Shown: positions 1-9,297, counted from the first letter of the stretch. The stretch is DNA of 64,000 nt from an uncultured Phocaeicola sp. (GCA_947581855.1 CANPVZ010000018.1:23523-87522); one strand, 5' to 3'. The notes: generated by a model not told the origin, from the sequence alone. Numbers and translations: made by a program.

Positions 1-830
1 GTGTCCCAGTCTTCCGGCATCATATGGAGAAATTCCTCGGACGCTTCTAGTTCCGGTTCGTGGGAAGGACGGGCGAAACGATTCCATGGACAACTTTGTT
101 GGCAACGATCGCAGCCATATATGCAGTTTCCCATCTTTCCGGTGTTTTTTTCCGGAATATCTCCTTTGTTCTCTATGGTTAGATAAGATAGACAGTGTGC
201 GGCGTTCAAACGGTAGGGGGCTTCCAATGCGTGAGTGGGGCAAGCATCAAGGCAGCGGGTACAATTTCCGCAACGATTAGGGAGAGGAGTATCGTAGCAA
301 AGCCTTGTATCCAACAGTATTTCACCTAAGAAAAACGTGGAACCGGCTTTCGGGATAATGAGTTGCGTATTTTTTCCTATCCATCCCAGTCCGGCTTGCC
401 ATGCCCAGTAACGTTCCAATAACGGAGCCGTATCACAGAAGACTCTTCCGTTTACTTCGGGTGCCTGTTGGCGTATTCCGGAGAGCAGGGCATGAAGCTT
501 TTCCTTTAGGATAGTATGATAATCTTTGCCATACGCATACCAGGCAAATTGGTACTGTTCTTTCTTTAGCAAAACCCACGGATAATAATTCAGTGCTACA
601 CTGACAACACTTTGTGTGCCTTCCATCAATAAACGGGGATCAAGACGTTTGTCTGTATGGTTCGCCATGTAAGCCATTCCTGCCTGTTTCCCTTGCGCAA
701 GCCACTCTTGCAAGGCGTTGCACGACACTTCGTCCACCTTTTCGGCAGGGGCTATGCCACATGCGTCAAACCCGAGGCGTGAGGCTTCGGCTTTGATGTA
801 TCGGGTAAGGTCTTTCCGCATGGCTTTCAT
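1..830 (-). CDS. queG: Epoxyqueuosine reductase QueG, C-terminus cut by the window edge
   Basis: Cobalamin-dependent iron-sulfur enzyme that reduces epoxyqueuosine to queuosine in the wobble position of tRNAs. The minus strand is open from an ATG at 830 (MKAMRKDLTRYI) to the window edge, so about 276 residues are visible. Two ferredoxin-like cysteine clusters are readable: CGNCTRCLDACP and CDRCQQSCPWN, the pair expected in this family. The Y-P-W and GWIGKN segments further upstream also fit QueG. The ORF track misses it because the stop lies outside the window. The next gene downstream is not visible. The start is chosen because no earlier in-frame ATG gives family-like sequence. Confidence 0.9.
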   Translation of the reverse strand, partial: MKAMRKDLTRYIKAEASRLGFDACGIAPAEKVDEVSCNALQEWLAQGKQAGMAYMANHTDKRLDPRLLMEGTQSVVSVALNYYPWVLLKKEQYQFAWYAYGKDYHTILKEKLHALLSGIRQQAPEVNGRVFCDTAPLLERYWAWQAGLGWIGKNTQLIIPKAGSTFFLGEILLDTRLCYDTPLPNRCGNCTRCLDACPTHALEAPYRLNAAHCLSYLTIENKGDIPEKNTGKMGNCIYGCDRCQQSCPWNRFARPSHEPELEASEEFLHMMPEDWD

Positions 831-875
831 GTTTTTTGGGTATTAAAATTCACGTTTATCGTCAGTGGAAGAGAA

Positions 876-1370
876 TTATTTTAATGTGTAGAATGCAATG
901 ATGAAGTTACTGTTTTCGTTTACATTACGTAGCATTTCATCGTTCAAATGGTATTTCTCTTGATATTTCAGACTAAACCGGTTTTGTTCATTCAAGAACC
1001 AGATCGGATCGACTCCGAAAACCAATTGGTCTTTATAGGTAGTTTGGGCATACCAGAATCGCATATCATCGTCTCTTTCGTGTTTCTTATCGGGAGATAG
1101 CAAATAGGTTCGTTGGGTATGTTTATTATAAAAAAGATTGTAGGTTTGTTTCTTCCAAATAAAAGATAAATGCACCCAACGGTTGGTTTCTTGTAAGTCT
1201 GCGAATTCCATGACGTACTTTATAATAGAGTCTGAATGTGTACATTCAATGTGTGGGATACGAATGACTTGCTGTATACCTCTATCGTATGAGTTTAATT
1301 CGGATTTGTTTTCACATCCTGTTGTGCATAATGTAAAGAATGCAGAGAGTAAAACAATTATATTTCTCAT
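876..1370 (-). CDS. Truncated 6-bladed beta-propeller-type lipoprotein
   Basis: A 164-residue protein with a lipoprotein signal (LLSAFFTLCTTGC, Cys about residue 19). After a short linker the sequence resembles only the last part of the Bacteroidales 6-bladed beta-propeller lipoproteins (BF3164-like, normally about 350-400 residues): an F-W-K-K-Q-T-Y-N-L-F-Y-N-K strand, a central WF segment, and an ending of the form NENSNFIIAFYTLK. The propeller blades are missing, so this is probably an internally deleted remnant that kept signal peptide and C-terminus in frame. It lies just downstream of a decayed NVEALA peptide gene, the usual partner of such lipoproteins. The family assignment is from memory of typical sequences. 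Function, if any, is unknown. Confidence 0.6.
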   Translation of the reverse strand: MRNIIVLLSAFFTLCTTGCENKSELNSYDRGIQQVIRIPHIECTHSDSIIKYVMEFADLQETNRWVHLSFIWKKQTYNLFYNKHTQRTYLLSPDKKHERDDDMRFWYAQTTYKDQLVFGVDPIWFLNEQNRFSLKYQEKYHLNDEMLRNVNENSNFIIAFYTLK

Positions 1371-1389
1371 AGTGTGTGTTATTAAAAAA

Positions 1390-1658
1390 TCAGTCTGCTC
1401 CGCATGTTCCGCCTATGCAACTAGTATCGAGATAAGAAGAATTTCAAAATGCACAATAGAAAAAGACTCCGTCATAACTACTCTGGGTTTTGCACGTTGC
1501 GCAACCTTGATCAAGAATTCCGTTATCATATAATTCATCTCTTGAGAGAACTTCAATGTTTTCTAACTATGGCATTGAAAAGTGTGTCCGATTTGTTTGG
1601 GTGTAATACACATATCCCCCCATCATTGCAATTGGAATGATACGTTTAATCTTTTCAT
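1390..1658 (-). pseudogene. Decayed NVEALA-family peptide gene
   Basis: Reading the minus strand gives a short secreted-peptide pattern broken by stops: a start near 1658 (out of frame with the rest), a hydrophobic stretch ending near FSMP, a TAG stop, then LENIEVLSRDEL, a cysteine-containing segment DQGCATCKTQS, a TGA stop, and a last segment SCIGGTCGAD before the final TGA at 1390-1392. NVEALA peptides have exactly this order: signal segment, a NVEALA-like cleavage motif (here NIEVLS) and a cysteine-rich tail. Two in-frame stops plus the shifted start make it a pseudogene. It is upstream of the truncated propeller lipoprotein, so both partners have decayed together. Confidence 0.55.
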
Positions 1659-1801
1659 ATTTGTCGCCTTTATATAGTTATAATATGAATGTAAGAGTAT
1701 TAAACTTTTTATATCTTATAGCATGGTTTCCATGCTTTTTATGTCAGCTATATGAAAATATGGAAGTTTGGTCATGTGCCAAACCTGAATAAGACAACGG
1801 T

Positions 1802-2413
1802 CTAATCGAAAACCTTAAATGTATACCCTTGTTCCAACAGCCATTCGATGGAGCGGGGGAGAGCGTATTTCAAATTCTGTTCGGACTTTAAGGAGTCGTG
1901 AAAGGTGATGATGGAACCGTTGCGGGCATATTGCTTCACTTTCTCGAATACCTGTTCTCCGTTGAGATGCTTGCTATAGTCACGCGTTACTAGGTCCCAC
2001 ATTACAATTTTATACTTCCATTTCAGCACCTCATATTGCAACCAGCGCATGTGACCGTGAGGCGGACGGAACAAATCAGTCTGGAGTTTCTCATTCGCCT
2101 TCTCCGTGTTAGCCATATAGTTTTTTGTCAGGTATTCGAATCCCCGTATATGGTTGTACGTATGATTACCCAGCCGGTGACCGCGTGCTTTCACCATTTC
2201 GAATTCGATAGGGTGTTTGCGTACATTGTCTCCTACCATAAAGAAAGTGGCCTTTATGTTGTATTGGTCCAACAAGTTGAGTACCCATGGCGTGATGTCC
2301 GGTATGGGGCCGTCATCAAAGGTCAGGTAAACTGCTTTCTCGTTGGAGTCCATTCTCCATAGTGCGCCGGGGTATAGCCAGCGCACTATTTTGGGTGGTT
2401 GTTCAATAAACAT
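1802..2413 (-). CDS. Polysaccharide deacetylase family protein (NodB fold)
   Basis: A 203-residue NodB-homology protein of the carbohydrate esterase 4 type, expected to remove acetyl groups from a cell-wall or surface glycan. The motifs are in order: YLTFDDGP (metal and catalytic Asp, about residue 30), a GNHTYNH motif matching the H(S/T)xxH metal site (about residue 83), RPPHGHM (about residue 117) and a late ITFHDS (about residue 172). No signal peptide or transmembrane segment is obvious, so it may act in the cytoplasm or be attached through a partner. It sits 10 bp after the DUF2723 gene on the same strand and is probably co-transcribed with it. The natural substrate cannot be read from sequence. 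Confidence 0.85.
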   Translation of the reverse strand: MFIEQPPKIVRWLYPGALWRMDSNEKAVYLTFDDGPIPDITPWVLNLLDQYNIKATFFMVGDNVRKHPIEFEMVKARGHRLGNHTYNHIRGFEYLTKNYMANTEKANEKLQTDLFRPPHGHMRWLQYEVLKWKYKIVMWDLVTRDYSKHLNGEQVFEKVKQYARNGSIITFHDSLKSEQNLKYALPRSIEWLLEQGYTFKVFD

Positions 2414-2423
2414 TGTGTTCTTC

Positions 2424-5400
2424 TTATTCTTCAGTTACACGTGTTTTATATAAGGCATATAATTCATCGAACTTTTTGCTGTAATGTTCTGTCATGCCCG
2501 ACTTGCTTTGTCCGGTAGCCAGAGTCTTGTTTACCTCGTCCAACAGGAAAAAGTGATACATGCAATCGTCGAGGTTTTCTCTCAGCCGGCTGTTGTCGAG
2601 GCTCAGATACCAAGTAATGTATTCGACGGACTTGTTACCGATGGCGTCCAGAATTTTTTCGGCTTTAGCTGTTTCACCTAATTGTTGATAAACTTTTGCC
2701 AGTGTCATGGACCCACTTTGGAAATCATGCGGAACAGTTTCGTTTGGAATCACCTGTTCGCAGTAATCAAGTGCCTTCAATGCTTTGTCGTTCTTGCCTT
2801 CCTTTAACAGTTGTGTTACCAGTTGGCTGAACATGCGGCGATGGGTGTAACACATTCGCGTAATGGTTTCGTCCAAATAGATACCCGGGTTTTCGATGCC
2901 GCCGAACTTGAACTTATTCATCATGTTATCGTACATTTTTTCCGTATCGATAGCATAGCCTTCCCGGACATTTTGTCCGTAACCTAATTGTTGGAAGTTG
3001 AATGGCGTAATGCGATATGCTAGTCCTTCTTGTAAGAAGAATGGGCTTAAACCTAAATGGTTATCCTCTCCTACAGTGGTGGCCATATAGATAGGACGCT
3101 CCCAATTGGTGTTTGCCAGCATTTCCAGCATCATCAGTTCATACTTAGAAAGTGCACGTTTCTTTAACGGAATAACCATCTTGTCGGGAATACTATCTTT
3201 AAATGTTTCCGGAATCATCATGCCCGAACGCTTGATAGCTTCTTTATCCAATGTGATGTAAACCGTATCGGTAGGGATGAAGTGCAGATCTTCATTTTTG
3301 GTCCGTACCCAGTATTTCAGGATGTTCTTTAATTCGAAGGGTTCGTCCCCGAAACTTTCCTTGGCAGCTTCCGGATTTCTGGCATACAAGTCGAGTATCT
3401 GTGCCTTTGCTTCCGGGCGGATGGGTACATATTCATTGGTTCCGGCTACGAATTCAATACGCTCCCAATTAATAGGTACGGAAGGAGAATCGTAAGCAGG
3501 TCGTCTCATCTGGTCGATGTACCAGTCAGTTTGCAGATAGCTAAGGTTACATACACGCACATCGGTACGGAAACCTTCCGTCTCCTGGTTATACCAAAGC
3601 GGGAAAGTATCATTGTCACCATTTGTGTAGATAATCGGTTTGCCCTCTTCCTGCACGCTCATCAGATAGTTTTGTCCGAAGTCGCGACAAGTATAACGTT
3701 CGCTACGGTCATGGTCGTCCCAGGTCTGACTTGCCATTTGGATAGGCACAAACAAGCAGGCAATCGTTCCCAAAGCAGCTGCCGGAACGTCGGGCAGTTT
3801 CTTACGCAACAGTTGTACCAGTCCGGCTACGCCCATGCCAATCCAAATAGCGAAAGCATAGAATGAACCGGCATACGCATAATCTCGTTCACGGGGTTGT
3901 GCCGGCGTTTGGTTTAGGTAAAGCACAATAGCAATACCCGTCATGAAGAACAGGAAGAAGACTACCCAGAATTGTTGAATACCCCGGTTGCCTTTGTAGG
4001 CTTGCCAAAAGAGACCGATTAATCCCAATAATAACGGCAAGCAGTAGAATACGTTACGTCCCTTGTTGTTTTTCAAGTCGGCAGGCAACAGACTTTGGTC
4101 GCCCAGCATCAGATTGTCAATGAACGGAATGCCTGTAATCCAGTTGCCTTTGGTCGTCTCTCCGTTTCCCTGTATATCGTTTTGCCGTCCGGCAAAGTTC
4201 CACATAAAATAACGCCAGTACATGTAATTCAACTGGTAAGTGAAGAAAAATTTAATATTATCCCATTGGGTAGGCATCTTCACCATTATCGTTTCGCCGC
4301 ACTGGTCGTAAGGAACTTGATATCCCTCTACACCACCCAGCCATTCTTCGTAAAGGTTATGGCCGTTTACGTTAGCATGCTGGTCGCTGTACATACGGGG
4401 GAAGAACATGTTCTGCGCATATACGTAATCCGTTTTATGGCGTACTATTTCGTAGCTGTCTTTCTCGTCGGGCGTAGCTTTTTCCTTGCGTTGATACACC
4501 GGAGCGCCTTCCACCGATACGGGCACGCAATAGTTTCCTTCCGTTTTCAGCTTGATTTTGGAGGAATAAGCCGGTCCATAGAAGAGCGGGCGTGTTCCAT
4601 ATTGTTCTCGTCCCAGATAATCGCCCAATGTGAAGATATCTTCCGGAGAGTTTTGGTCCATCGGTGTATTGGCGGTAGAACGTATAACAATCAGTGCATA
4701 AGAAGAATACCCCACCATAATCATCATGATACAGAGCAAAGCCGTGTTCAGTGTGCGGGCGCTCACCATAAACTTCTTTCCAAACTTCCCGAACAGGTAA
4801 AGCAACAGGACGGCCAGTACGATAAGACCGATAAGAATGCTACTTGTGCCGTGCCCGTAGAATGGAATTCCCAACAATGCTACCGTCAATACGAAAGCGA
4901 TGTTCATGCGCTTGCGGCTTTTCTCGGTGTAGCTTTCGTAAACGCCCCAAATGATAGAGGCGGTAAGCAGAATAATGTAAACGATAACGCCTGTGTTGAA
5001 CGGCATGCCAAGGCTGTTGACAAAGAGCAACTCGAACCATCCGCCTACTTTTACGGCGCCCGGTACGATTCCGTAAAGTACTACGGCTACCAGCACCATC
5101 GAACCTATTAAAGCGAGTAAAGAGCCTTTCAGGTTAGCGTTCGGATTCTTTTTGTAATAGTACACTAGCACAATGGCAGGGATACACAGCAAGTTGAGCA
5201 AATGCACGCCGATGGAAAGTCCTGTCAGATAGGCAATCAGGATAAGCCAGCGGTCACTGTGCGGCTCGTCGGCGGCATCCTCCCATTTCAGGATAAGCCA
5301 AAAAACCACAGCGGTAAACAAAGAAGAGTAGGCGTACACTTCACCTTCTACCGCACTGAACCAGAATGTGTCGCTAAAAGTATAAGCCAATGCGCCTACC

Positions 5401-5792
5401 AGTCCGGACCCCATGATGGTAATCAGTTTGCCTGTGTTCATCCGTTCCAGATCGGGACAAATCAGTTTGCGTACTAAATGAGTGATACTCCAGAACAGGA
5501 AAAGAATACACCCGGCACTGAGTAAGGCCGACATGGTGTTTACCATCCGTGCCACTTGACTTGGATCGCTGACAAATTGCGAAAATAAATTGGCGGTAAG
5601 CATGAAGAACGGTGCGCCGGGAGGGTGACCGACTTCCAATTTGTATCCGGTAGTAATAAACTCGGGACAATCCCAAAAACTTGCAGTCGGTTCGATAGTC
5701 ATGCAATAAACCACAGCTGCGATGAGGAAAGTGAACCAACCCGTCAGGTTGTTTACAGTTTTGTATGTTCTCATGAACGAATAAAGTTTCAT
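2424..5792 (-). CDS. DUF2723 family large membrane protein
   Basis: The ORF track starts at 5936, but the likely start is the ATG at 5792 (MKLYSFMRTYKTVNNLTGW), giving 1122 residues. A TATCTTTG promoter box at 5809-5816 would place the transcript start inside the longer ORF, which supports the shorter form. The N-terminal half has many hydrophobic segments and the DUF2723 hallmark region TIEPTASFWDCPEFI followed by KLEVGHPPGAPFF. The family is related to GT-C glycosyltransferases (TMEM260-like), and Bacteroidetes members are linked to protein O-glycosylation. The C-terminal 400 residues are soluble and end in TPR-like helices (residues about 1000-1100). The glycosyltransferase role is inference from the family. 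Confidence 0.85.
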   Translation of the reverse strand: MKLYSFMRTYKTVNNLTGWFTFLIAAVVYCMTIEPTASFWDCPEFITTGYKLEVGHPPGAPFFMLTANLFSQFVSDPSQVARMVNTMSALLSAGCILFLFWSITHLVRKLICPDLERMNTGKLITIMGSGLVGALAYTFSDTFWFSAVEGEVYAYSSLFTAVVFWLILKWEDAADEPHSDRWLILIAYLTGLSIGVHLLNLLCIPAIVLVYYYKKNPNANLKGSLLALIGSMVLVAVVLYGIVPGAVKVGGWFELLFVNSLGMPFNTGVIVYIILLTASIIWGVYESYTEKSRKRMNIAFVLTVALLGIPFYGHGTSSILIGLIVLAVLLLYLFGKFGKKFMVSARTLNTALLCIMMIMVGYSSYALIVIRSTANTPMDQNSPEDIFTLGDYLGREQYGTRPLFYGPAYSSKIKLKTEGNYCVPVSVEGAPVYQRKEKATPDEKDSYEIVRHKTDYVYAQNMFFPRMYSDQHANVNGHNLYEEWLGGVEGYQVPYDQCGETIMVKMPTQWDNIKFFFTYQLNYMYWRYFMWNFAGRQNDIQGNGETTKGNWITGIPFIDNLMLGDQSLLPADLKNNKGRNVFYCLPLLLGLIGLFWQAYKGNRGIQQFWVVFFLFFMTGIAIVLYLNQTPAQPRERDYAYAGSFYAFAIWIGMGVAGLVQLLRKKLPDVPAAALGTIACLFVPIQMASQTWDDHDRSERYTCRDFGQNYLMSVQEEGKPIIYTNGDNDTFPLWYNQETEGFRTDVRVCNLSYLQTDWYIDQMRRPAYDSPSVPINWERIEFVAGTNEYVPIRPEAKAQILDLYARNPEAAKESFGDEPFELKNILKYWVRTKNEDLHFIPTDTVYITLDKEAIKRSGMMIPETFKDSIPDKMVIPLKKRALSKYELMMLEMLANTNWERPIYMATTVGEDNHLGLSPFFLQEGLAYRITPFNFQQLGYGQNVREGYAIDTEKMYDNMMNKFKFGGIENPGIYLDETITRMCYTHRRMFSQLVTQLLKEGKNDKALKALDYCEQVIPNETVPHDFQSGSMTLAKVYQQLGETAKAEKILDAIGNKSVEYITWYLSLDNSRLRENLDDCMYHFFLLDEVNKTLATGQSKSGMTEHYSKKFDELYALYKTRVTEE

Positions 5793-5808
5793 TAACATTA
5801 ATTGGGCG

Positions 5809-5816
5809 CAAAGATA
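5809..5816 (-). promoter_or_regulatory. Bacteroidetes -7 promoter box for the DUF2723 gene
   Basis: The minus strand reads TATCTTTG, an exact match to the Bacteroidetes TAnnTTTG consensus, about 17 bases before the ATG at 5792. No clear TTTG -33 element is seen at the expected distance. Confidence 0.45.
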
Positions 5817-6116
5817 GTAAAGAAATAAATACGTGCCGTCTGAATATCTGTTATTTAGTGTTATTTGCTGGTTTGTCTCTTTTAGTAATCGCTGCGAAAC
5901 AGAACAATCTTTTGCGAAGCCACAGTCTCTTTTCATTGTTTAAGCGAGTGTGATTAGATATTTTGGTGGTATATACATATCTTTTTTGTCCTGTCATTTA
6001 TCGGAAACTGCCTGCAAATAATAATGATATGGAAAAAGTACCCAATCGAATCACCCTTTTATTCATTTCAGGTGCCTATTATAGTCTAAATGAATACTAT
6101 GCAAAGCTCTGCAATT

Positions 6117-6383
6117 ATGATAAAAACGATAAGACTTCGAATTATTGCCATCGGTTTATGCTTGGCTGCCTGCTAGTATGTATATTCCCTTTGTCTAAAA
6201 GCTTCTTTTCTGTCGATTCTTAGTGAAGGCTTGTTCTTTTTGCTGGTAGGCACAGGTCATTTGATTTATTGGTTTTCGAAAAAAGATTCTTCCAGACATT
6301 GCTTTTTGCAGATATCTGTATGGTTCGTATTGGTTTATTATCTAGTATGCATGAGCCGATCTGTAGGGATGGGGTTGGGCTGA
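6117..6383 (+). pseudogene. Possible small membrane protein gene broken by one stop
   Basis: From ATG 6117 one frame of 89 codons runs to TGA 6383 with a single in-frame TAG after codon 19. The readable sequence is hydrophobic: IRLRIIAIGLCLAAC, stop, then two further candidate membrane segments (LSEGLFFLLVGTGHLIYWF and VWFVLVYYLVCM). One stop across a hydrophobic 89-codon frame is suggestive but could be chance in AT-rich DNA. No family was recognised. The overlapping track ORF 5963-6223 is in another frame and less convincing. Confidence 0.3.
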
Positions 6384-6630
6384 ATGTCCTGTTATAATAT
6401 GCTATTCACTGTTCTGTGCGGAGATTAAATTCCTATAGTGTAAAATGATTTGCCAAGAGTGTCTGGATAGTAATTTGCGGGAATAGAAACAAACAGCTTC
6501 CTGATTCTTATTGCCTGAAGGCGATGTTAATAGGGTATCCGGCTAAACAGAGAATCTACATACAGTATAGAGAATCACTTTAATTACTGTAAATATTTGT
6601 TTTCGATGAATTGTCATTGCCGTTTCGAAG

Positions 6631-6740
6631 GTTTGACACTCTAGTTCCAACGGCTTGGCACTCTAGTTTCAACAGCTTGGCACTCTAGTTTCAACAGCTT
6701 GGCACTTTAGTTCCAACCGTTTGAAACTTTAGTTTCGAAC
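6631..6740 (+). repeat. Five-unit 22-bp periodic direct repeat
   Basis: Five consecutive 22-bp units begin at 6631, 6653, 6675, 6697 and 6719, with a partial sixth. Typical unit start: GCTTGGCACTCTAGTTTCAA. Units 2 and 3 are identical; the others differ at a few positions. Each unit is an imperfect palindrome around ACTnTAGT. It lies in the gap after the minus-strand ABC ATPase gene. The same period and a related GGC-n4-TAG core recur near 28.2 and 55.1 kb. Confidence 0.8.
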
Positions 6741-6783
6741 GCATGGAACTACTGAGATCCGTGTGTTTTCTTGATGTTTCACC

Positions 6784-7548
6784 TTATTCATGGTGATGAC
6801 ATTTCAGGATGCGGTGCGGAAAGTTACCGTGTCCCAGCATTTCGATGGGACAACCGAAATGTTCTTCCAGCCATTCGGTAGGAACTTCCGTATCGGGATG
6901 ATAGTCCAGTGTTTCGTTTACACAAGCAATGGTCTTTACATTTTGGAGTACGGTACCAATATCGTGACTTACAAGAATGATGGCTCTGTCGCGGTTTATC
7001 TCTTCCAATAGTTTGTAGAGCTTGGCTTCGAAACGCTTGTCAATATAGGTGTTCGGTTCATCCAGAATCACTACGTCGGGTTCCGAAATGATGGCTCTTC
7101 CAAGCAGTGCTCTTTGTAATTGTCCGCCGCTTAATTGTCCGATGGCCCGTTTTTCCAATCCTTCCAGTCCCATTCGGCTAATGGTTTCGGTTACTTTACG
7201 GTGTTGCTCCTTGCTGAACCGTTGGATAAGGGATTTTTGTTTGCTGAGACCGGAAAGAATTACATCATATACGGAGATGGGGAATTTCTTGTCGATGTTA
7301 TTATATTGTGGAAGGTAACCCATCTTGATTTCATTTACGGTTTTTCCATCTTTAAAGAAATGGATTTCTCCGCTTTGAGGTTTCAGAAGTCCTAGAATGA
7401 CTTTTATCAAAGTCGTCTTGCCTCCTCCGTTGGGGCCAATAATACCGAGAAAATCTTTGTCGTAAACAGTCAGGTTGACATCCGTCAGTACTTTCTTCTC
7501 ATCGTAAGCCGCCTCGATATGTTTTAGTTGGATAATCGGATTATTCAT
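6784..7548 (-). CDS. znuC: Metal ABC transporter ATPase (ZnuC-like)
   Basis: A 254-residue ABC ATPase expected to power uptake of zinc or manganese. Walker A is GPNGGGKTT (about residue 39), the ABC signature is LSGGQLQR (about residue 139), Walker B is VVILDEP followed by the H-loop SHD (about residue 194). The closest type is the ZnuC/MntB group, judged from length and from its neighbour: it overlaps the substrate-binding protein gene by 8 bp and both must be in one operon. No permease gene follows on the minus strand; the next DNA is a repeat array and decayed sequence. The metal is inferred from the partner's His-rich loop. Confidence 0.85.
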   Translation of the reverse strand: MNNPIIQLKHIEAAYDEKKVLTDVNLTVYDKDFLGIIGPNGGGKTTLIKVILGLLKPQSGEIHFFKDGKTVNEIKMGYLPQYNNIDKKFPISVYDVILSGLSKQKSLIQRFSKEQHRKVTETISRMGLEGLEKRAIGQLSGGQLQRALLGRAIISEPDVVILDEPNTYIDKRFEAKLYKLLEEINRDRAIILVSHDIGTVLQNVKTIACVNETLDYHPDTEVPTEWLEEHFGCPIEMLGHGNFPHRILKCHHHE

Positions 7549-8404
7549 GACAGAGTGCTTTAGTGGTTTGAATCAGTTCTTTTTTCCATTCGTAATTCAG
7601 CGGATTGATAGAGACTAACTGTGCTCCGGCTTCCTTAGCGACTAACTCTGCGTTTCGCGTATCAAACTCCTTCTGAACGAATACGGTTTGTATGCCTTCT
7701 TTCCTACACAAGTCCAGTAACTCTTTCAAATGGGTAGCCGATGGCTCTTTTCCATTCTCTTCGATACAGACTTGATGCAATCCGTAGTCTCTCGCATAAT
7801 AACTTAAAGCGGGATGATAAATCAGGAAAGATTTGTCGTGCGGTTTGCTGAGTAATGTGCGTATTTCATGGTCCGTCTCCTCTATTTCGCGGTTCAACTT
7901 CTCCAGATTCCGGGCGTAGAAATCTTTGTTAGCAGGGTCTAGCTCACATAATGCCCGGTAAATATTCCGGGCAATGATGCGGGCATTGGCCGGTGAGTTC
8001 CATATGTGCGGCTCCACTCCGCCGGCGTGGAAATGGTCTCCATGTCGGTGCCCTTCTTCTTTGATGAGAGGGACGTCCTGTGATAGATTGAACACTTTCA
8101 TTTTAGGAGCGTTCTCGGCGAGTCGTTGCATCCAGGTTTGTTCGAAACCGATGTAACCGATGCGTAGATAGGCTTCGCTGCCCGAAAGATGCACCAATTG
8201 TTGAGGGGTGGGATCGTAGGTCTCCGGACTGCTTCCTCCAGGAACCATACTGACAACCTTGAATTTGTCTCCGGCAATTCGCTCGGTAAAATAACGTATC
8301 GGTTCTATCGTGACGGTGATAGTCCGTTCGTCTTGGTTATGCTGTTTCCTTGTGCAGGCCATGAAGAAAGCGGCTGCAATTAGAATTAATAAAGTTTGCT
8401 TCAT
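7541..8404 (-). CDS. znuA: Zinc-type ABC transporter binding lipoprotein (ZnuA-like)
   Basis: Cluster A-I metal-binding protein that captures metal outside the inner membrane for the ZnuC-like ATPase. The track ORF begins at 8473, but the ATG at 8404 gives a proper lipoprotein signal (MKQTLLILIAAAFFMACTRK, Cys about residue 17), 287 residues in all. Expected features are present: an early TIEPIRYFTERI strand, a His-rich loop EEGHRHGDHFHAGG, then GVEPHIWNSP with a likely metal His, LIYHPALSY with another, and a final D/E-rich metal region (KEFDTRNAE). The His-rich loop favours zinc over manganese. It overlaps the ATPase gene by 8 bp. Confidence 0.88.
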   Translation of the reverse strand: MKQTLLILIAAAFFMACTRKQHNQDERTITVTIEPIRYFTERIAGDKFKVVSMVPGGSSPETYDPTPQQLVHLSGSEAYLRIGYIGFEQTWMQRLAENAPKMKVFNLSQDVPLIKEEGHRHGDHFHAGGVEPHIWNSPANARIIARNIYRALCELDPANKDFYARNLEKLNREIEETDHEIRTLLSKPHDKSFLIYHPALSYYARDYGLHQVCIEENGKEPSATHLKELLDLCRKEGIQTVFVQKEFDTRNAELVAKEAGAQLVSINPLNYEWKKELIQTTKALCHE

Positions 8405-8631
8405 TGTATATTCATTAATCGTTTTACATTTGCATAAACGTCCCACTTCAAAGTGTGGAATAAATGTTCTCATTTCATCTTTTTACTACAGAACCTTTTT
8501 GTCACCTAACTGTTCGAATGGATTTTCCATTCTCAAATATGTATTATTTGTCATCGGTTAATGAGGACTGTGAAGAACGATTCGGTTTTATTTCTCGTTC
8601 AGCTTCTCTGACCAATTATTACTCCTTTTCT

Positions 8632-9288
8632 TTATTCTTTTCTTCCCCTTAATATTTCCCGTTTGCCGTTGGGTGGTCCGGGAAGCCGTTCCACTTTGAA
8701 TCCGGCGGCTTGGAGCATTCGGCGTACTGCACCTTTAGCGCAATAAGTAGTGAGAATACCTGCAGGATTCAATAATGCAAATAATCGGTCGAACAAAAGC
8801 TGATTCCACATTTCCGGTTGTTTTTCCGGTGCGAAAGCATCAAAATAGATCACATCGTATTTTCCGGAAAAAGTATAGCTTGTGAAATCTCCTTCTATTT
8901 TATATAAGGTGAAATGTGAATTGATCGGTACCTCTTCATTCCATTGCGCCCGATGAAGTGCATAAAAGTGGTCTGTCCGTTCCGCAGCCAGCAAGGTGGG
9001 ATAATCAAGCCGACGGATCATTTCTTCCTGTAGCGGATGGAGTTCTATGCTTGTATAATGTATGTCTTTTTGTATCTCGTTCGCAGCCAGTAAGGTGAGA
9101 AATGCGTTCAATCCCGTACCGAAGCCGATTTCCAAAACCCGAGGTGCGGGAGCTGCACTTTCTTCCAGCCCCATACGGATGAAAATATGTTGCGATTCCG
9201 TTACCGCTCCTTTGGTGGAGTGATAGTGTTCGTTCAGTTCGGGAACAAACAAAGTGGGACTGCCGTCGTTGGTAAGTTCTATTTCCAT
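8632..9288 (-). CDS. mnmD: tRNA 5-methylaminomethyl-2-thiouridine methyltransferase MnmD
   Basis: A 218-residue stand-alone version of the N-terminal domain of MnmC. It methylates aminomethyl-2-thiouridine at tRNA position 34 using S-adenosylmethionine. The SAM-binding motif is EIGFGTGLNAF (about residue 52) and the family-specific DAFAPEKQPEMW is at about residue 150. The FAD-dependent oxidase domain of full MnmC is absent, as in other stand-alone MnmD proteins. It lies 9 bp after the YqaA-like gene. The window also carries an mnmA paralogue acting on the same nucleotide, far away at 45 kb. Confidence 0.88.
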   Translation of the reverse strand: MEIELTNDGSPTLFVPELNEHYHSTKGAVTESQHIFIRMGLEESAAPAPRVLEIGFGTGLNAFLTLLAANEIQKDIHYTSIELHPLQEEMIRRLDYPTLLAAERTDHFYALHRAQWNEEVPINSHFTLYKIEGDFTSYTFSGKYDVIYFDAFAPEKQPEMWNQLLFDRLFALLNPAGILTTYCAKGAVRRMLQAAGFKVERLPGPPNGKREILRGRKE

Positions 9289-9297
9289 ACCAGTCGT

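Noticed and set aside
4095-5111. 338-residue plus-strand ORF
   Set aside because: Lies entirely antisense to the well-supported DUF2723 gene, has no recognisable domain and contains biased composition typical of a mirror reading frame.
5793-5936. Upstream extension of the DUF2723 ORF
   Set aside because: A promoter box at 5809-5816 lies inside it, and the extra 48 residues have no family resemblance.
6631-6740. CRISPR array
   Set aside because: Units are 22 bp and contiguous, with no unique spacers between them.
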